Origin: Bedellia somnulentella
Taxonomy: Eukaryota > Arthropoda > Insecta > Lepidoptera > Bedelliidae
Reading direction: 5' to 3'
NCBI GenBank assembly: GCA_963576735.1
Contig: OY755170.1
Span: 23,048,875-23,112,874 of the forward strand
DNA: 64,000 nucleotides
Shown piece by piece: positions 36,056 through 46,550 of the stretch (positions within the stretch are counted from its first letter, which is position 1; each line of letters begins with the position of its first letter). The notes under the pieces are model-generated. The model was not told the DNA's origin. It did no database searches and saw nothing but the letters and a program-made list of their open reading frames with translations. The translations under genes and the position numbers were made by a program.

Positions 36056-36391
36056 TTAGATTTTTTATTTTTTTTTTAGATTTTAACAAAGTTTAGTCAT
36101 CCAATAAGACATCACATTCAAGGAAATATCAGTCTGAGAATTTGTCACCAAAAGGTTCTACTTTTACTAAGGTAGCTTTGTTTCAATATATCAAAATGTT
36201 CAAAGGAATCAGAAAAATATTGTAAGTGTATGATCGTTGCTAAAAAGTCATTACTTATAGAATATTTTTATGTGTGTGAGGCGACTTAGAAAGGCATACC
36301 CGCCTGTTTCCGTTGGTGATACAGGAGGCTACGTAGAGTATGGGATTAGATTGAATTTTGGGCGATGTGGTTAATTTGCATTTTTTAAGAA

Positions 36392-36660
36392 TTATTTGAC
36401 CTGACCTTTTATCACGGTTGTTAACGGTGAGGGAAAACATCGTGAGGAAACCCACATGGCTGAGTTGTACTTAGTCATGTGACAGTGTATTCGTACAAAA
36501 TGGCGATAGGCCTGCCCCCTATCACGTGAGTACACTGTCCATGCAAAACGTGGGTACTCTGAACACCAGGTGACAATGTCACGTGACGTTCAGAAGTCCC
36601 CCTTTGGGGATATTCGGCGTGAACGCTTATGTTATTATGTTATGTTATGTTATTTGACCT
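36392..36660 (+). mobile_element. SINE-C, 5'-truncated, young
   Basis: Spans 36403-36649 between exact TTATTTGACCT copies (36392-36402, 36650-36660). It starts at TTTTATCACGGTTGTTAACG and is nearly identical to the 22.4 kb copy through GGCGTGAAC. The tail is (TTATG)n. A ~15-bp deletion removes AGTATTAGTACCTCTGCC. The 11-bp duplication proves retroposition. Confidence 0.92.
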
Positions 36661-37330
36661 CATTGCGTTATAGAAATATCTCAAGTATTTTTGAATTTCT
36701 TTGTTTAGAGCCAAAGTCATGTGTATAGGTGGGTCGGTAGGTTAACTACATACACCAGCATTAACAACAGTCAGACATCCAAAAACCTTCAAAAGAAAAA
36801 GGTTCATCTCTTTCCGATAACAACTAAGATAATTACAAAAAGACATAAAAATATTAAAATTCTGTCATCACTTTTCAAGACTATATTTGGTAGACGTCAT
36901 CAACACCGGGCGCTTAGGGGTGTGATTAGCAAGGGGGTGGCAGGGGGTTGGTAGCGACAAGGAAAAAGGGCTACCGAGTAATAATCACTTTATATACCTC
37001 GGTGAATAATTGCCAGGCTGGGCCTTGATCGGATAGAAACCTCGCATTAAAGAGAAGCCGGTGTCAACTTAACTCGTTAATGAGCCGACTAATTTTATGT
37101 CCCAAATTCAATTTAATTTAAATATTCTCGACATAAAATTACAGTCTAATTAAACTAAAAAGGGGAAGTCGGTCTTATTAAGAATTGGTTATTTTATATT
37201 TCGTATCGGTAATGTCATCTCCTTCAGCGTTTACTTTAGAAAGTAAGTAGAGAACCAGTAGTTGGAAACTTTCCTATAAACAATAAATCTATATCTCATG
37301 CAATACTATTTGGAATACGTACTTATATTT
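36661..37330. other. Unique sequence
   Basis: GC rise near 36900-37070 with no recognised feature. The 77-codon plus frame at 36721-36954 has no family motif. Confidence 0.4.
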
Positions 37331-37513
37331 ATACGCCCGATTTCCGAATTGAGTATTCAAGCTAAGAACGAGTTAAGTATCGTTTTGTCTCATTCAGCTG
37401 TTAAGATTTCAATGCGACAGAACGATACTTAAGTTAAATCTTTTTGTTCATGAAAACCTCATGTGGGGATTATTACTAATAAATAAAGAATAAATAAAGG
37501 AAAGAAAAATTTC

Positions 37514-37584
37514 GACACAGGCGGGAATCGAACCCGCGACCTCGGGTATACGCCCCGACGCTCTGCCAACTGAGCCACCGTGTC
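37514..37584 (-). tRNA. Complete tRNA-like cloverleaf inside a mobile element, copy 1
   Basis: 71 nt with all four stems pairing: acceptor GACACGG/CTGTGTC (one G-U), D stem GCTC/GAGC, anticodon stem TCGGG/CCCGA, T stem GCGGG/CCCGC with loop TTCGATT. The anticodon loop is GCGTATA, giving GTA at 34-36 but C instead of the near-universal T at position 33. Internal A and B boxes are good. It could be transcribed by Pol III, but the loop and mobile context argue against a decoding tRNA. Confidence 0.7.
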
Positions 37585-37798
37585 AATTGGCTGCCAGTGC
37601 GAAATTCTTCTATCCTTTATTTCTTTTACACGTTTAAGTAGTGTTTGCGTTTCCTACCTCCGAATTTGAACTAATTCGGAAGGCCATTTGTCTACCTTTT
37701 CAGATAGAATGCAAATGTTGAAAACGCCTAACTATCACATAATTTAAATCTTTTTGTTCATGAAAACCTCATGTGGGGATTATTACTAAGTGCCAATT

Positions 37799-37869
37799 GA
37801 CACGGTGGCTCAGTTGGCAGAGCGTCGGGGCGTATACCCGAGGTCGCGGGTTCGATTCCCGCCTGTGTC
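37799..37869 (+). tRNA. Complete tRNA-like cloverleaf inside a mobile element, copy 2
   Basis: Base-for-base identical to copy 1 but on the plus strand. T stem/loop GCGGGTTCGATTCCCGC and the same odd anticodon loop. See copy 1 for the reading. Confidence 0.7.
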
Positions 37870-37989
37870 GAAATTTTTCTTTCCTTTATTTATTCTTTAT
37901 TTATTAGATACTTAAGTTGTTCTCAGCTGGAATACTCAATTCAAAAACTGGGCGATAGTATGATCAAGCCTATATTCTTTCCAACTCAA

Positions 37990-38222
37990 CACAATACCCA
38001 ATAAAAGGTAGCCAGAGTTTCAATATTAGACATTCTTCAGCTACTTTTGGAAGTAGATTGGGGAAAGGATTGTAAAATAATGGTTGTTGGTGATGGGTCT
38101 CCAACCGCGTCGGCGTCGCTCAGCAATAACTTTAAAAAAGCCCCTATACTTTAAGTCACCTCTTATGACAACCGCGGCAAGAAATGGATTTGTGCTGTTC
38201 TAAACCGACACTCCACAGCACG
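37990..38222 (-). mobile_element. SINE-A, old copy
   Basis: Plus strand shows AAAAGGTAGCCAGAG, AGCTACTTTTGGAAGTAGA, GGTGATGGGTCTCCAACCGC, a short GTCGGCGTCGCTCA change, and head TCTAAACCGACACTCCACAGC. The (TATG)n tail is lost. Confidence 0.82.
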
Positions 38223-40229
38223 TATACAATATAATCCTACGAAGAATTTGATTACAACTTAAAAGTAAGCTACCGTTAGACTTTCAACATAAAGAGAAGG
38301 TTTTCGTTGATTTCTTTGTCTGGTTTGCATTGATCTATTTATTTTTATTTTTTTTTATTGGACATATATAATACTACAATTAAACATATCGCCAATCGCG
38401 TGTGACACGAAGCTCACGTGCATGGCAGAGTGAGATAATTAAGCTGAACTGAACATGAGATTATAGGCGGATCGATGATTATAAAAATATTTCAGTTTAC
38501 TAGATATAATAAATTATTTTGAATAAAAAGTATCGATAAAACTGAATTAAATTTTGAATAACAGTTGATATCCACACTCAATAATTATAACGGTAAAAAT
38601 AGTTGGATTCATAAACATATATATCCACCTTATTTCTGCGATGGATCGATTCCAATGATATATCTCCACATTTGCTTTACATCATTCTATAACATATCAA
38701 TGTAATAGTCATATTTGTCACCAACATTCCTCTTCATAAAAACTTAGTTTGTCGAACAAATTCCAAAATGTAAAATGAATAAGGACCTCGTCGAAACTCC
38801 ACTCACAGCTCGTTAAATATTTTTTTTCATTTCCTACTCATAATCTGTGTAGCAACTAAACACATGGTGAACTAAATCATGTTACCTACGTTTAAAAGGC
38901 AACGAAATAAAAGTGTCCAAACATTTGTATACATTAAATAAATTTATCATCTCGTTTCATTTATAAGCGCAGCAGAGGAAGCTGCCGGGCGCACATGGGG
39001 CCCAGATCAAATCCCAAACGTATTATTTTTTCAATGTCACCTCACGCGCTTGCTAATACAAGATAACGAATCCTCGACAATTGGGTGAATGTTTGCGCCG
39101 CGTGAAATCACGACTTTTGTGAGAAAAAAATCTAGTTGATGAACGTTGGAGCGTGGGACGCGCTCGTACACATGTATGTGGGCAGACGAGGGTACGTCGT
39201 ATGACGATACCTGTCAAAATATGACGACTCTCTTTCAGTTACAGATGTCGCTATTGTCATCGCACTAATCTAATTTGGACGCGCGAACCGTGAAAGTGTT
39301 TGGCGCGCGATTAACACATTTTTCGTAACGTATTATTTGGAGGCTGTCAGTCGAGTTGCGTAAGCTGTGACATTGAGTGGCAGGAGCGAGGGTGCGAGGA
39401 AGCGTCCACCGTCGCCCTCGAAACGTGGACGGATCGAGGGAATTAGCTTAAACCGTTATCAATGCATCGCCACTGCACCATTCTGTCTCATCTAAGCGCA
39501 TTGGGGTTAAATAAAGTCAATCAACGCTGTGTTTACAGTATGACTAAATTATCTCTCTGTTAGACACTAACTTCATTACCACTGAATCTGGTATAACTTC
39601 CTAATATATGCTTGCTGAATCTAATTAGCAGCTAATCATCAGAAACTAATTTTCGATTTATATATTTTATTTAATAAAATGTAGTAAAATTTGTCGTGTG
39701 ACCCACGTTCATTCCAGCGCTCAGGTCGTGATTTTAAACCACATTGGATGTAATGACTACAGTTGCCCGCCTGTATACTATTTTACTATAATAATAACAC
39801 CAAGAATTAAAAACATATAAAATTATCGCACAAACGAAGATACTGAACACTGATTGAAGCCGTGATGTTTGGATCCAAACGAAATTCTTTACCCCTTTTA
39901 TCTTAATAAAAGTATATCTGAAAAATCTTAGTAAAATGTGATTAGTATAAATTAATTCTCCAAATTTCTAAATGTATCATTCGAAAGTGACCGACATCGT
40001 ATTTAAAACAACTGTAACATCAACGCAAAACAATTTATTACATCTGTCCGCCCCTTCCTATATCAATGCAAAGTGTCATACAAAAAGAGCAGCGTTTATC
40101 GTATTAAAAAGTCCTAGTTGTCCCTCCGATATGACTACTCTGCAAAATTACAGGGAGGGGAAGAACGTTAGAGTAAAGTTATTTAGATGTTTTCGTGTGC
40201 AACGTTGCATTAAATAAGGTTCGAATCTG
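38223..40229. other. Repeat-free sequence with CpG-rich island ~38980-39480
   Basis: No transposon copy found. The island holds GACGCGCGAACCGTG, TTTGGCGCGCGATTAAC, an Inr-like TCAGT at 39347-39351 and GC-rich sequence downstream. This resembles an insect promoter with a 5' untranslated exon on the plus strand, but no start codon or splice pattern fixes it. Confidence 0.3.
39300..39480 (+). promoter_or_regulatory. Candidate core promoter (TCAGT initiator in CpG-rich island)
   Basis: CTGTCAGTCGAG at 39344-39355 fits the arthropod initiator TCAGT. No TATA box is seen 30 bp upstream and the DPE position is only a partial match. Pentamers of this kind occur often by chance. Support comes only from the CpG-rich setting and lack of repeats. 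Confidence 0.2.
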
Positions 40230-40232
40230 TGC

Positions 40233-40300
40233 GGGGGGCCGGGATTCGAACCCGGGACAATGCGATCAGGACACCCGGCCACCCTGTCTGCTTAACATGA
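40233..40300 (-). repeat. tRNA-derived fragment
   Basis: On the minus strand CCCGGGTTCGAATCCCGG is a perfect T arm with B box, preceded by an A-box-like TGGCCGGGTG and followed by CCCCCCGC. The 5' acceptor side does not pair well with the 3' side. It is a SINE head or tRNA pseudogene, not a working gene. Confidence 0.55.
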
Positions 40301-43300
40301 TTAACTTTTATACGATTGACAAGGCTTGTTGACAATTTAAGAAGTATTTTTGAAATATGAGTGTGTCATCTACTTAATACAATTTCGACTGGCTGACAAG
40401 CTACGGACTTTCGAATTCGTATAGAATACTAAAAATAAGTAATAAAGAAGATTATTGAAAACTTATGGATTCCAAAAGTTAATATTATACAAAAAGAAAC
40501 ATATTTTAGATTGGGATGGGACAAAGAATTACCATGAGGACACAGATAGCTAAAATGTTATAGCAAATATTAAAAAACATTTCTGGAAAATTCTTACATC
40601 GCTACTTTTAATCCTAATTCAGATTATGAACCCACAACCTACTGATTCTTTCTTATATTAAGAGATTTGGTTTAATTTTTGTTTGAAATATGAGTGTACG
40701 ATATGATAGATACTTTTTAATAGAAGTGACTGCCAGTAATCTCTTAATCTTATTAATACTTCTAAAACACTTTAAAATACGGGGCGCTTTAAAATGAATA
40801 CAAATTACTCGTTTGATACGTTTTCTAGATCTTCATATTGGCATTTTATAATACATTGGTACAATGTATAAGTTATTATTATTGAAAGTTAAAGATAGTT
40901 AGAGGTGTGTATATAAACGGTCACACACTTATAAGTCCCCACCGCAGGACTCAAATATTATTTGAAAGAGAGAGTTTGAAATATACTACCACTTCCTTGA
41001 GTAGACCTAAGAGGTGGAGCAGAGAGATATAGTTACTCCTTGTAATAAAATTATCATCTATAAAAAACCACGTCTAAATCATTAGAATAATGAGTAATAG
41101 TTGTTATAATTTAATAATGCATCTACTGTTTAAAAGAAATAAAATAAAAATCCATCAAACCAATACAACTAACTAGCTAAACAAATTTGTTATCTCTTGA
41201 AATTCCCCGCTGCTTACAAAACCAGCTTCCTCATAATAAAAACAATCTGTTTCGCCACTTTGAAAACAACCAGAGTCAAACAGAAACTTATTTATTTCCA
41301 GCTAGATGCGTTCCCGTGTTGCTAACATACGGAAAGCATTATACCCATTTCACTTATTAGGATTGATGCACTCTTATTATATTAGTGTGCGATGATTAGG
41401 GTAGGTGTTGGTGTGTTAGCAACATAGATACAGATGTCGTGAGAGGGCCCTGTTCCGCCGAGCCCTAATGTCGAGATAATGCTCTGACAGAGGAGTTAAT
41501 TGCAAGCTCTGCATCGCACTCACCGCCGGGGCCCACACTCTCCCTGGGGAGGGCGCACATCTTCGATACTTTCCCCCTCACCTCTTAATCATTCAATTCT
41601 AATGGAAACCCATCTGTGACGTCTGCTAAAATACGCATGAAATTTGAATGACCCACTCGCTGAGACACAAAAAATGTCAAGAAAAAAGTTTGGCGAATTG
41701 TGCCCGCACAGGACAATAGTAAAACCACCAACGCTGACGCTGGAGCCCCGCAGAGCGAAGCATCAATAGCATAATACGATGCTACACAAAATCCGTGCGA
41801 CCAGAGATCATCAATCAATGTATTCCGAAATGTTTCATTAGTAAACATTAAGATGTTTGCTTACAAATATCCCAATACTGTCAAGACATAGTTCTATCAT
41901 ATTCTGTGAAATAAGGGTCCGTACGTGAATTATAGCCAACGTCGTAGTTTTTACAGATGTAAGTTTGACTCTCACCATTGGTTGTAATGACCAGTAATAC
42001 AGGAAAACCACGCGGGAGGTGATGGTTTGACCGATGACTATTCACATAAATCTTACAAAACAATCACTTTTTGTACCGAACGATACACACATCTGCTTTA
42101 ATCTAGAACTAAAGTAAGATGTTATCATTCGTTGCTAATACAAAAAATAACAATTTTCATTCTATAGCCTTGAAACATTTTGCTCACAAACATAAATTTA
42201 AATTACGGTACCAAATATATTTCGAAGCAGTTACCAACTGGCCTGTATCAAGGGGATAACAAAAATGTCATATGTTTTGTACCTTTTTTATGACCCATGC
42301 AAAAACAACTCACTTTTACAACAAGAACAAGCAACTTCCTTGACGTTATCTTTTGCATCTGTTGTGAAAGCTTTGAAGACGTTTGCACAAAAATAGTTTT
42401 AAATGTAATGAAATGATAAGTAAAACACATTTTATTAAAAGACATTAGATAAAGGTAGACTGCGCAGTAAAAACGCCTGCCACGAGAGTATGGTGAAAGT
42501 TAAACTTTTTACGTTATATATTGCGTAAGTGTTTTGTGCAGGCGTTTAAATTTTCAGTTACGTTGCACTTTATTTTTGTCACATTTAAGAATTTGTGTAC
42601 CACATTGCTGTAAAAATAGTTGTTATGTTAATGAATGGTATAAGTACGCGAAGTTTTAGCAATATGAACTTCAATTCGGTGTTTACAGTAGGTATACAAT
42701 ACGTTGCTTTTTATTTTAGGAAAAAGTATAATATTTAATCCAATATTTGTTTAAATCTTTTCTTAGCTACAATGTTACCAAAGGGCAAAGTAGACAGAGG
42801 CATAAAATGAAATTTTATAATTTATTCAGATGTGTTTCTAATTTTATTTACCTCTCTAGTTGATCATCAAATCTATTTTATACTATTGATAAAACGGATC
42901 GGCAAAACTTGTTAAACGCTTGTTTCATTTGTTTCTCTATTTAGATACATAATCTTTATTACAGTTAGATGCAACGGAAGTGTACTTTTGGTGTCATAAA
43001 TATATTAGATTTAAACTAAAGTGGATTTTTCTCTTAAACACAAAACTTACTAGTGATTAATATTCAAAGGACAATATCACGTATTGATACATGGGCAGGC
43101 AAGGACATCCACATTCTTGTTTCTGTTTCAGCTTAATGAAACACCGACATTAATTAATCATTACTACAGATATTCCTAAGCGATGCATTTGTTTAATACT
43201 CGAATATAGTTTGGCGGTGTTCGATAGTATCGAATGTAAGTATTCTCAAAGTTTAATTGACTGTATGAAATTGTCTCAAAAAATACTCTCTTGTCTTACT

Positions 43301-43885
43301 AAGACTTTTCACGTGGAATATGGTCTCCTTACAATGACTTTTAATTTAGCTTTATTTTGTTCTCATGTTAATCATATAAATTTATTTATACAATTATAAA
43401 GTATTCCTTATTTGTAACCAATATTAATAAGGAAAAAATACATGTATACATAAACTTACGGTTATCAATATCAAAAATGGATAGAAATTTCTGGTGCGAG
43501 TCTTCAGTTACGTCAAGCAAAAATCAATTTTAAATAGACAGTTAAAATATTTGCTACGCATAAACACAATTTATAACAAATACTAATAAACACAGATGAC
43601 AATTCAAGAAAATGTACAAAACACTCATGTCTACTTAATAAAAGATGAAACTACTTTCACCTCAGACAGTTTGAGCAATTGACAGTTCCAGCAATGAAAA
43701 TAGGATTTAACTCAGGGTTGAAAATTGTTTTGCGTAAAACAAAGATTTTTAGTTGTTTCTTTGGATTGAAAGTGGCATACTAACCAAGACAATCTAATAA
43801 ATTACTTATAAGATTATACTCTTATAATTAAATTATTAAATGACTGCAAATTATATAAACTAAGTTACCTAACCTAAATAAAAAG
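40301..43885. other. Repeat-poor stretch with GC-rich block 41430-41850
   Basis: No transposon copy recognised for 3.6 kb. Block 41430-41600 is strongly GC-rich. On the minus strand it has a donor-like GCG|GTGAGT near 41517-41526. An 87-codon minus frame (41848-41585) with a hydrophobic segment (ASALVVLLLSCAG) lies just upstream, ending at TAA. I do not recognise it. It could be an untranslated first exon, conserved non-coding DNA or a chance frame. Confidence 0.3.
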
Positions 43886-44223
43886 AGTGCCGTAAGAGGC
43901 GACTTACGCCCGATTTCTGAATTGATTATTCAAGCTGAGAACAACTTAAGTATCGTTTTGTCTCATTCAGTTGTTAAGATTTCAATGCGACAGAACGATA
44001 CTTAAGTTGTTCTTAGCTGGAATACTCAATTCAGAAATCGGGCGTTAGGGTATTAGGGATTTTTAAGTGATTGATGCGCGATGCGGTTGAAGGCCCATAA
44101 CCAATAACCTTTATTTACAATCCTCTCCCCACTTAACTTCCAAAAATGGCTGAGGAATTTTAATTCCTAAGCTCTTACTACCTCTTTCTGGGGTTTATAG
44201 CCGTGAGTATATGTATGTATGTA
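43886..44223 (+). mobile_element. SINE-A, split by a MITE
   Basis: 5' truncated at GTGCCGTAAGAGGCGACTTA (43888-43906), resumed after the MITE at TTAGGGTATTAGGGATTTTT, and complete to TAGCCGTGAGTATATGTATG. The MITE duplicated TTA of the host element, so the original sequence can be read through. Confidence 0.88.
43904..44047. mobile_element. Palindromic MITE, intact (138 bp, TTA duplication)
   Basis: Element 43907-44044 between TTA copies. Left end CGCCCGATTTCTGAATTGA and right end, read backwards, CGCCCGATTTCTGAATTGA. Pairing extends ~55-60 bp inward with few mismatches, so almost the whole element folds back on itself. TTA duplication and inverted ends suggest a PIF/Harbinger derivative. 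The superfamily is inferred. Confidence 0.88.
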
Positions 44224-44699
44224 AATAAGTATAATGGAATAAATAATAGTGAATTAAACGTACAGTAGTTAATTCAATTGATTTGTAACAAAATACTACA
44301 ACTAAACTCAACTCAACTTCAACTACTTAATTAATCTCTACAGGAAATGGTTTAAAAGGATCATACAGGAATATTATCTAATGTTATGACCAACACACGT
44401 GATGCCTAAAAAGTAAGACTTGGGTTGTGTTACTAAAACAAAAAGGGCATTCTATTTTCTAACCCACCCGATTTGTTTAGTAAGGAAATGATGGTAGGTT
44501 TATATTGATCGCCCCTTGCTTTGAGAATCGGACCTCGGATTAATAGTTCGAATAAACATTCCATTTAAAAATCTGCTTTTTACTTCAGTGAATGTTAGTA
44601 TATAAGAAAGGAAGGATTGTATAATTTACTGATGTGAAATAAATAGCGTTTATCATGCATCTGCAAGCTCAGAGGGAAAACACTGATTTAAATTCAGAA
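44224..44699. other. AT-rich unique sequence
   Basis: Nothing recognised. Confidence 0.4.
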
Positions 44700-44890
44700 A
44701 GGCATGAGTGCTAATCCTGAATCATGCCTACAAGGCCATCATACATTAGGTCGTATTTGTGACTGATTTACCAAGATTGTTGACGAGGATGGAAAACCCC
44801 GTGAGGAAACCATAATGGCTGGTTACACCAAATTCACGTAGGGGCGATATAAATCCCCCCTATCACGTCATTGACCTGAATGTGAATGTA
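44700..44890 (+). mobile_element. SINE-C relic
   Basis: ACCAAGATTGTTGACGAGGATGG, AACCCCGTGAGGAAACC and CCCCCCTATCACGT follow SINE-C order with large deletions. Confidence 0.6.
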
Positions 44891-45124
44891 TTGGCATTAT
44901 CCGTCCAAATAAATATAGAGATTTAATGTTTACAGGACCTTAATAAAATACACCGTTTATCGAAAGACATATTATAAAACGCAAATCAATAATATGACAC
45001 GGAATTAATGATTTAAAATGAAGTAGTGAAAACGCAAAAGAGCCATAGCATTGTGTAAGTAGTAGAGGACAAACACGTATGGTTGAAAACTAAATGCAAA
45101 AAGGTTATTTAATTAGCACAGGAG

Positions 45125-45215
45125 TCGAAAATGAGGAGTGTATGGACATATGGGTGACTGTGTGAGACGTTTAAGTTTAGAACTGTCATAAAATGACGAT
45201 CAATGGTCTTTGCCT
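45125..45215 (+). mobile_element. Possible LINE-B relic
   Basis: AATGACGATCAATGGTCTTTGCC resembles the GGCGATCGATAGTCTCTGCC segment. The rest is poorly matched. Confidence 0.35.
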
Positions 45216-45550
45216 TTTACGATATACTGAGTTTTAGTCTAGGAGAATTGGATTATATATTTGAATGGAACTCATATACAGAGGATTAAGGAATTATTCA
45301 GAAATAAATCCTTAACAAACCGATAGCCTTTCAATATATGAGACAGCTTTAGCTACTTCTGTTTACATTACGAAAATCTATATTGAATTATGTTCCACAA
45401 AGCTTTGGCTTGAGATATAATGTTTAAGTGTTTTTTATTTATTTATTTATTTACAAAAAAATAAACATTACAGATATAAACCTAATTTGTTCATGTTTCA
45501 CTTTACATACACAATTGCAAGTAAAAGAATTGTAAGCATTTTAGATTATT

Positions 45551-45968
45551 AAAATGAAATTTGCTGTGTAACGTCGGCTTAGAATAGCACTACCCCATTT
45601 CTTCCGGTGGGTGTACGTAAGAGGCGACAAACGGTATTTTCGGGGATTTTTGGGCGATGCGGTTGGAGACCCACAACCTTTATTTCACCATCTTTTCCCT
45701 ACGCAACTTCCAAAGGTAGCTGAGGAATGTCTCATTCCCTAGCTCTGGCTACCCTACCTACCTACCTCTGGTAAAGAGTTTCTTTGTTGCTTCTTCTCTT
45801 TACGAACACCTTCCGAAGCAACGGATTAACGATTAATTTAAAACTTTGACGTTCGAAAAATGTTAGTATTTAACTTTATTTTGAAAAATAAACTTATTGA
45901 CTTTTTTGACTTTGACCCCTTCAAGGGATTTATAGCCGTGAGTATATGTATGTATGTAAAATGAAATT
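45551..45968 (+). mobile_element. SINE-A, full-length, interrupted by repeat F
   Basis: Element 45562-45957 between exact AAAATGAAATT copies (45551-45561, 45958-45968). Head TGCTGTGTAACGTCGGCTTAG and end TAGCCGTGAGTATATGTATG are intact. Near GGCTACCC it is interrupted by F. A (CTAC)n-like run sits at the 5' junction. Confidence 0.9.
45776..45917 (+). mobile_element. Repeat F, nested in SINE-A
   Basis: Second copy of the 4235-4395 element: GTAAAGAGTTTCTTTGTTGC ... ACCTTCCGAAGCAACGG ... TTGACTTTTTTGACTTTGAC. Its position inside a SINE-A makes it the younger insertion. Confidence 0.8.
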
Positions 45969-46009
45969 AACCATTAGCATCACTACAAAAGGGGATCGGA
46001 TGTTCGACT

Positions 46010-46185
46010 TGGCTAGAGTCCACCACGCTGGTGTAGTGCGGTTGTCAGGTCAACGACAACAGTAGCAGGGTCTGTTGACGTCACGTGCCTTTAGAAGTTC
46101 AGCAGTATCTTAGTTTCCGAATAGTCAGTTGATTGAGCCTTTAATATTCTGCCAAAGTTTTTATCCTGCCAAACTGAATTCATCA
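46010..46185 (-). mobile_element. SINE-G, truncated copy
   Basis: Plus strand reads GTCCACCACGCTGGTGTAGTG, then a diverged body with GTAGCAGGGTCTGTTGACG, GTGCCTTTAGAAG and TGAGCCTTTAATATTCTGCC, collinear with the next copy. The tRNA-like head is missing. Confidence 0.6.
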
Positions 46186-46254
46186 CTGTCTATTTATCTC
46201 TCCTCTCCCCCCAGGGGCTTGAGCCTTATAAGCTGTATATGTATAATTTAGCTG

Positions 46255-46497
46255 TAGACCACCACGCTGGGCCGGTTGGCAGACTAACCTACTACCCTAA
46301 TAGTAGCAGGGACCTATGGCTAAACGTGCCCTCAAAAGCACGGAATTATATTAATTATCACATAATCATGTATTTGAGCCTGTAATATCTTACCCAACTG
46401 GGTTAATTCTCTTAAGTTGAATTTGTGTGTGTACCCCTGGGGAATCAAACCGGATACCTCTGGATTGTGAGCCGTTAGAACACGGAAGCGTTATGAA
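46255..46497 (-). mobile_element. SINE-G with tRNA-like head
   Basis: In minus sense it starts with a tRNA-like head: CGCTTCCGTGTTCTAACGGC (A-box region), then CCGGTTTGATTCCCC (B box). The body follows (ACCCAGTTGGGTAAGATATT) to ...GCCCAGCGTGGTGG. The head agrees with the 27.4 kb fragment. It stands 70 bp from a second, headless copy in the same orientation. Confidence 0.7.
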
Positions 46498-46550
46498 TAA
46501 AAATAAATTATGTCTATTCACTAAAATTTATTACATAATTTAGTTTTATT

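Larger units (their letters stand above)
37424..37918. mobile_element. tRNA-bearing composite element with identical inverted units
   Basis: Inserted in the MITE and bounded by GATACTTAAGTT (37424-37435, 37907-37918). A 45-bp leader occurs twice as an identical direct repeat (37435-37479, 37745-37789). A 116-bp unit carrying the tRNA-like sequence also occurs twice, identical but in opposite orientation (37476-37591 minus, 37792-37907 plus). The 153 bp between (37592-37744) is unique here. Exact identity of both pairs implies recent duplication or gene conversion. Compare the simpler 10296-10506 element. Confidence 0.85.
37331..37957. mobile_element. Palindromic MITE, split by a tRNA-bearing insertion
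   Basis: The outer element runs from CGCCCGATTTCCGAATTGAG (37334) to CTCAATTCAAAAACTGGGCG (37954), the same family as 43907-44044. ATA flanks both ends. A 471-bp composite element interrupts it after GATACTTAAGTT. Without the insertion it would be ~140 bp. No coding capacity. Confidence 0.82.

Noticed and set aside
36277..36372. Possible SINE-A relic (GAGGCGACTTAG ... TTTTGGGCGATGTGG)
   Set aside because: Only two short words match and the sequence between does not align. Too weak to list as a feature.
37799..37869. Functional tRNA-Tyr (GTA) gene
   Set aside because: C at position 33, location inside a duplicated mobile element, and identical inverted partner make a decoding role unlikely.
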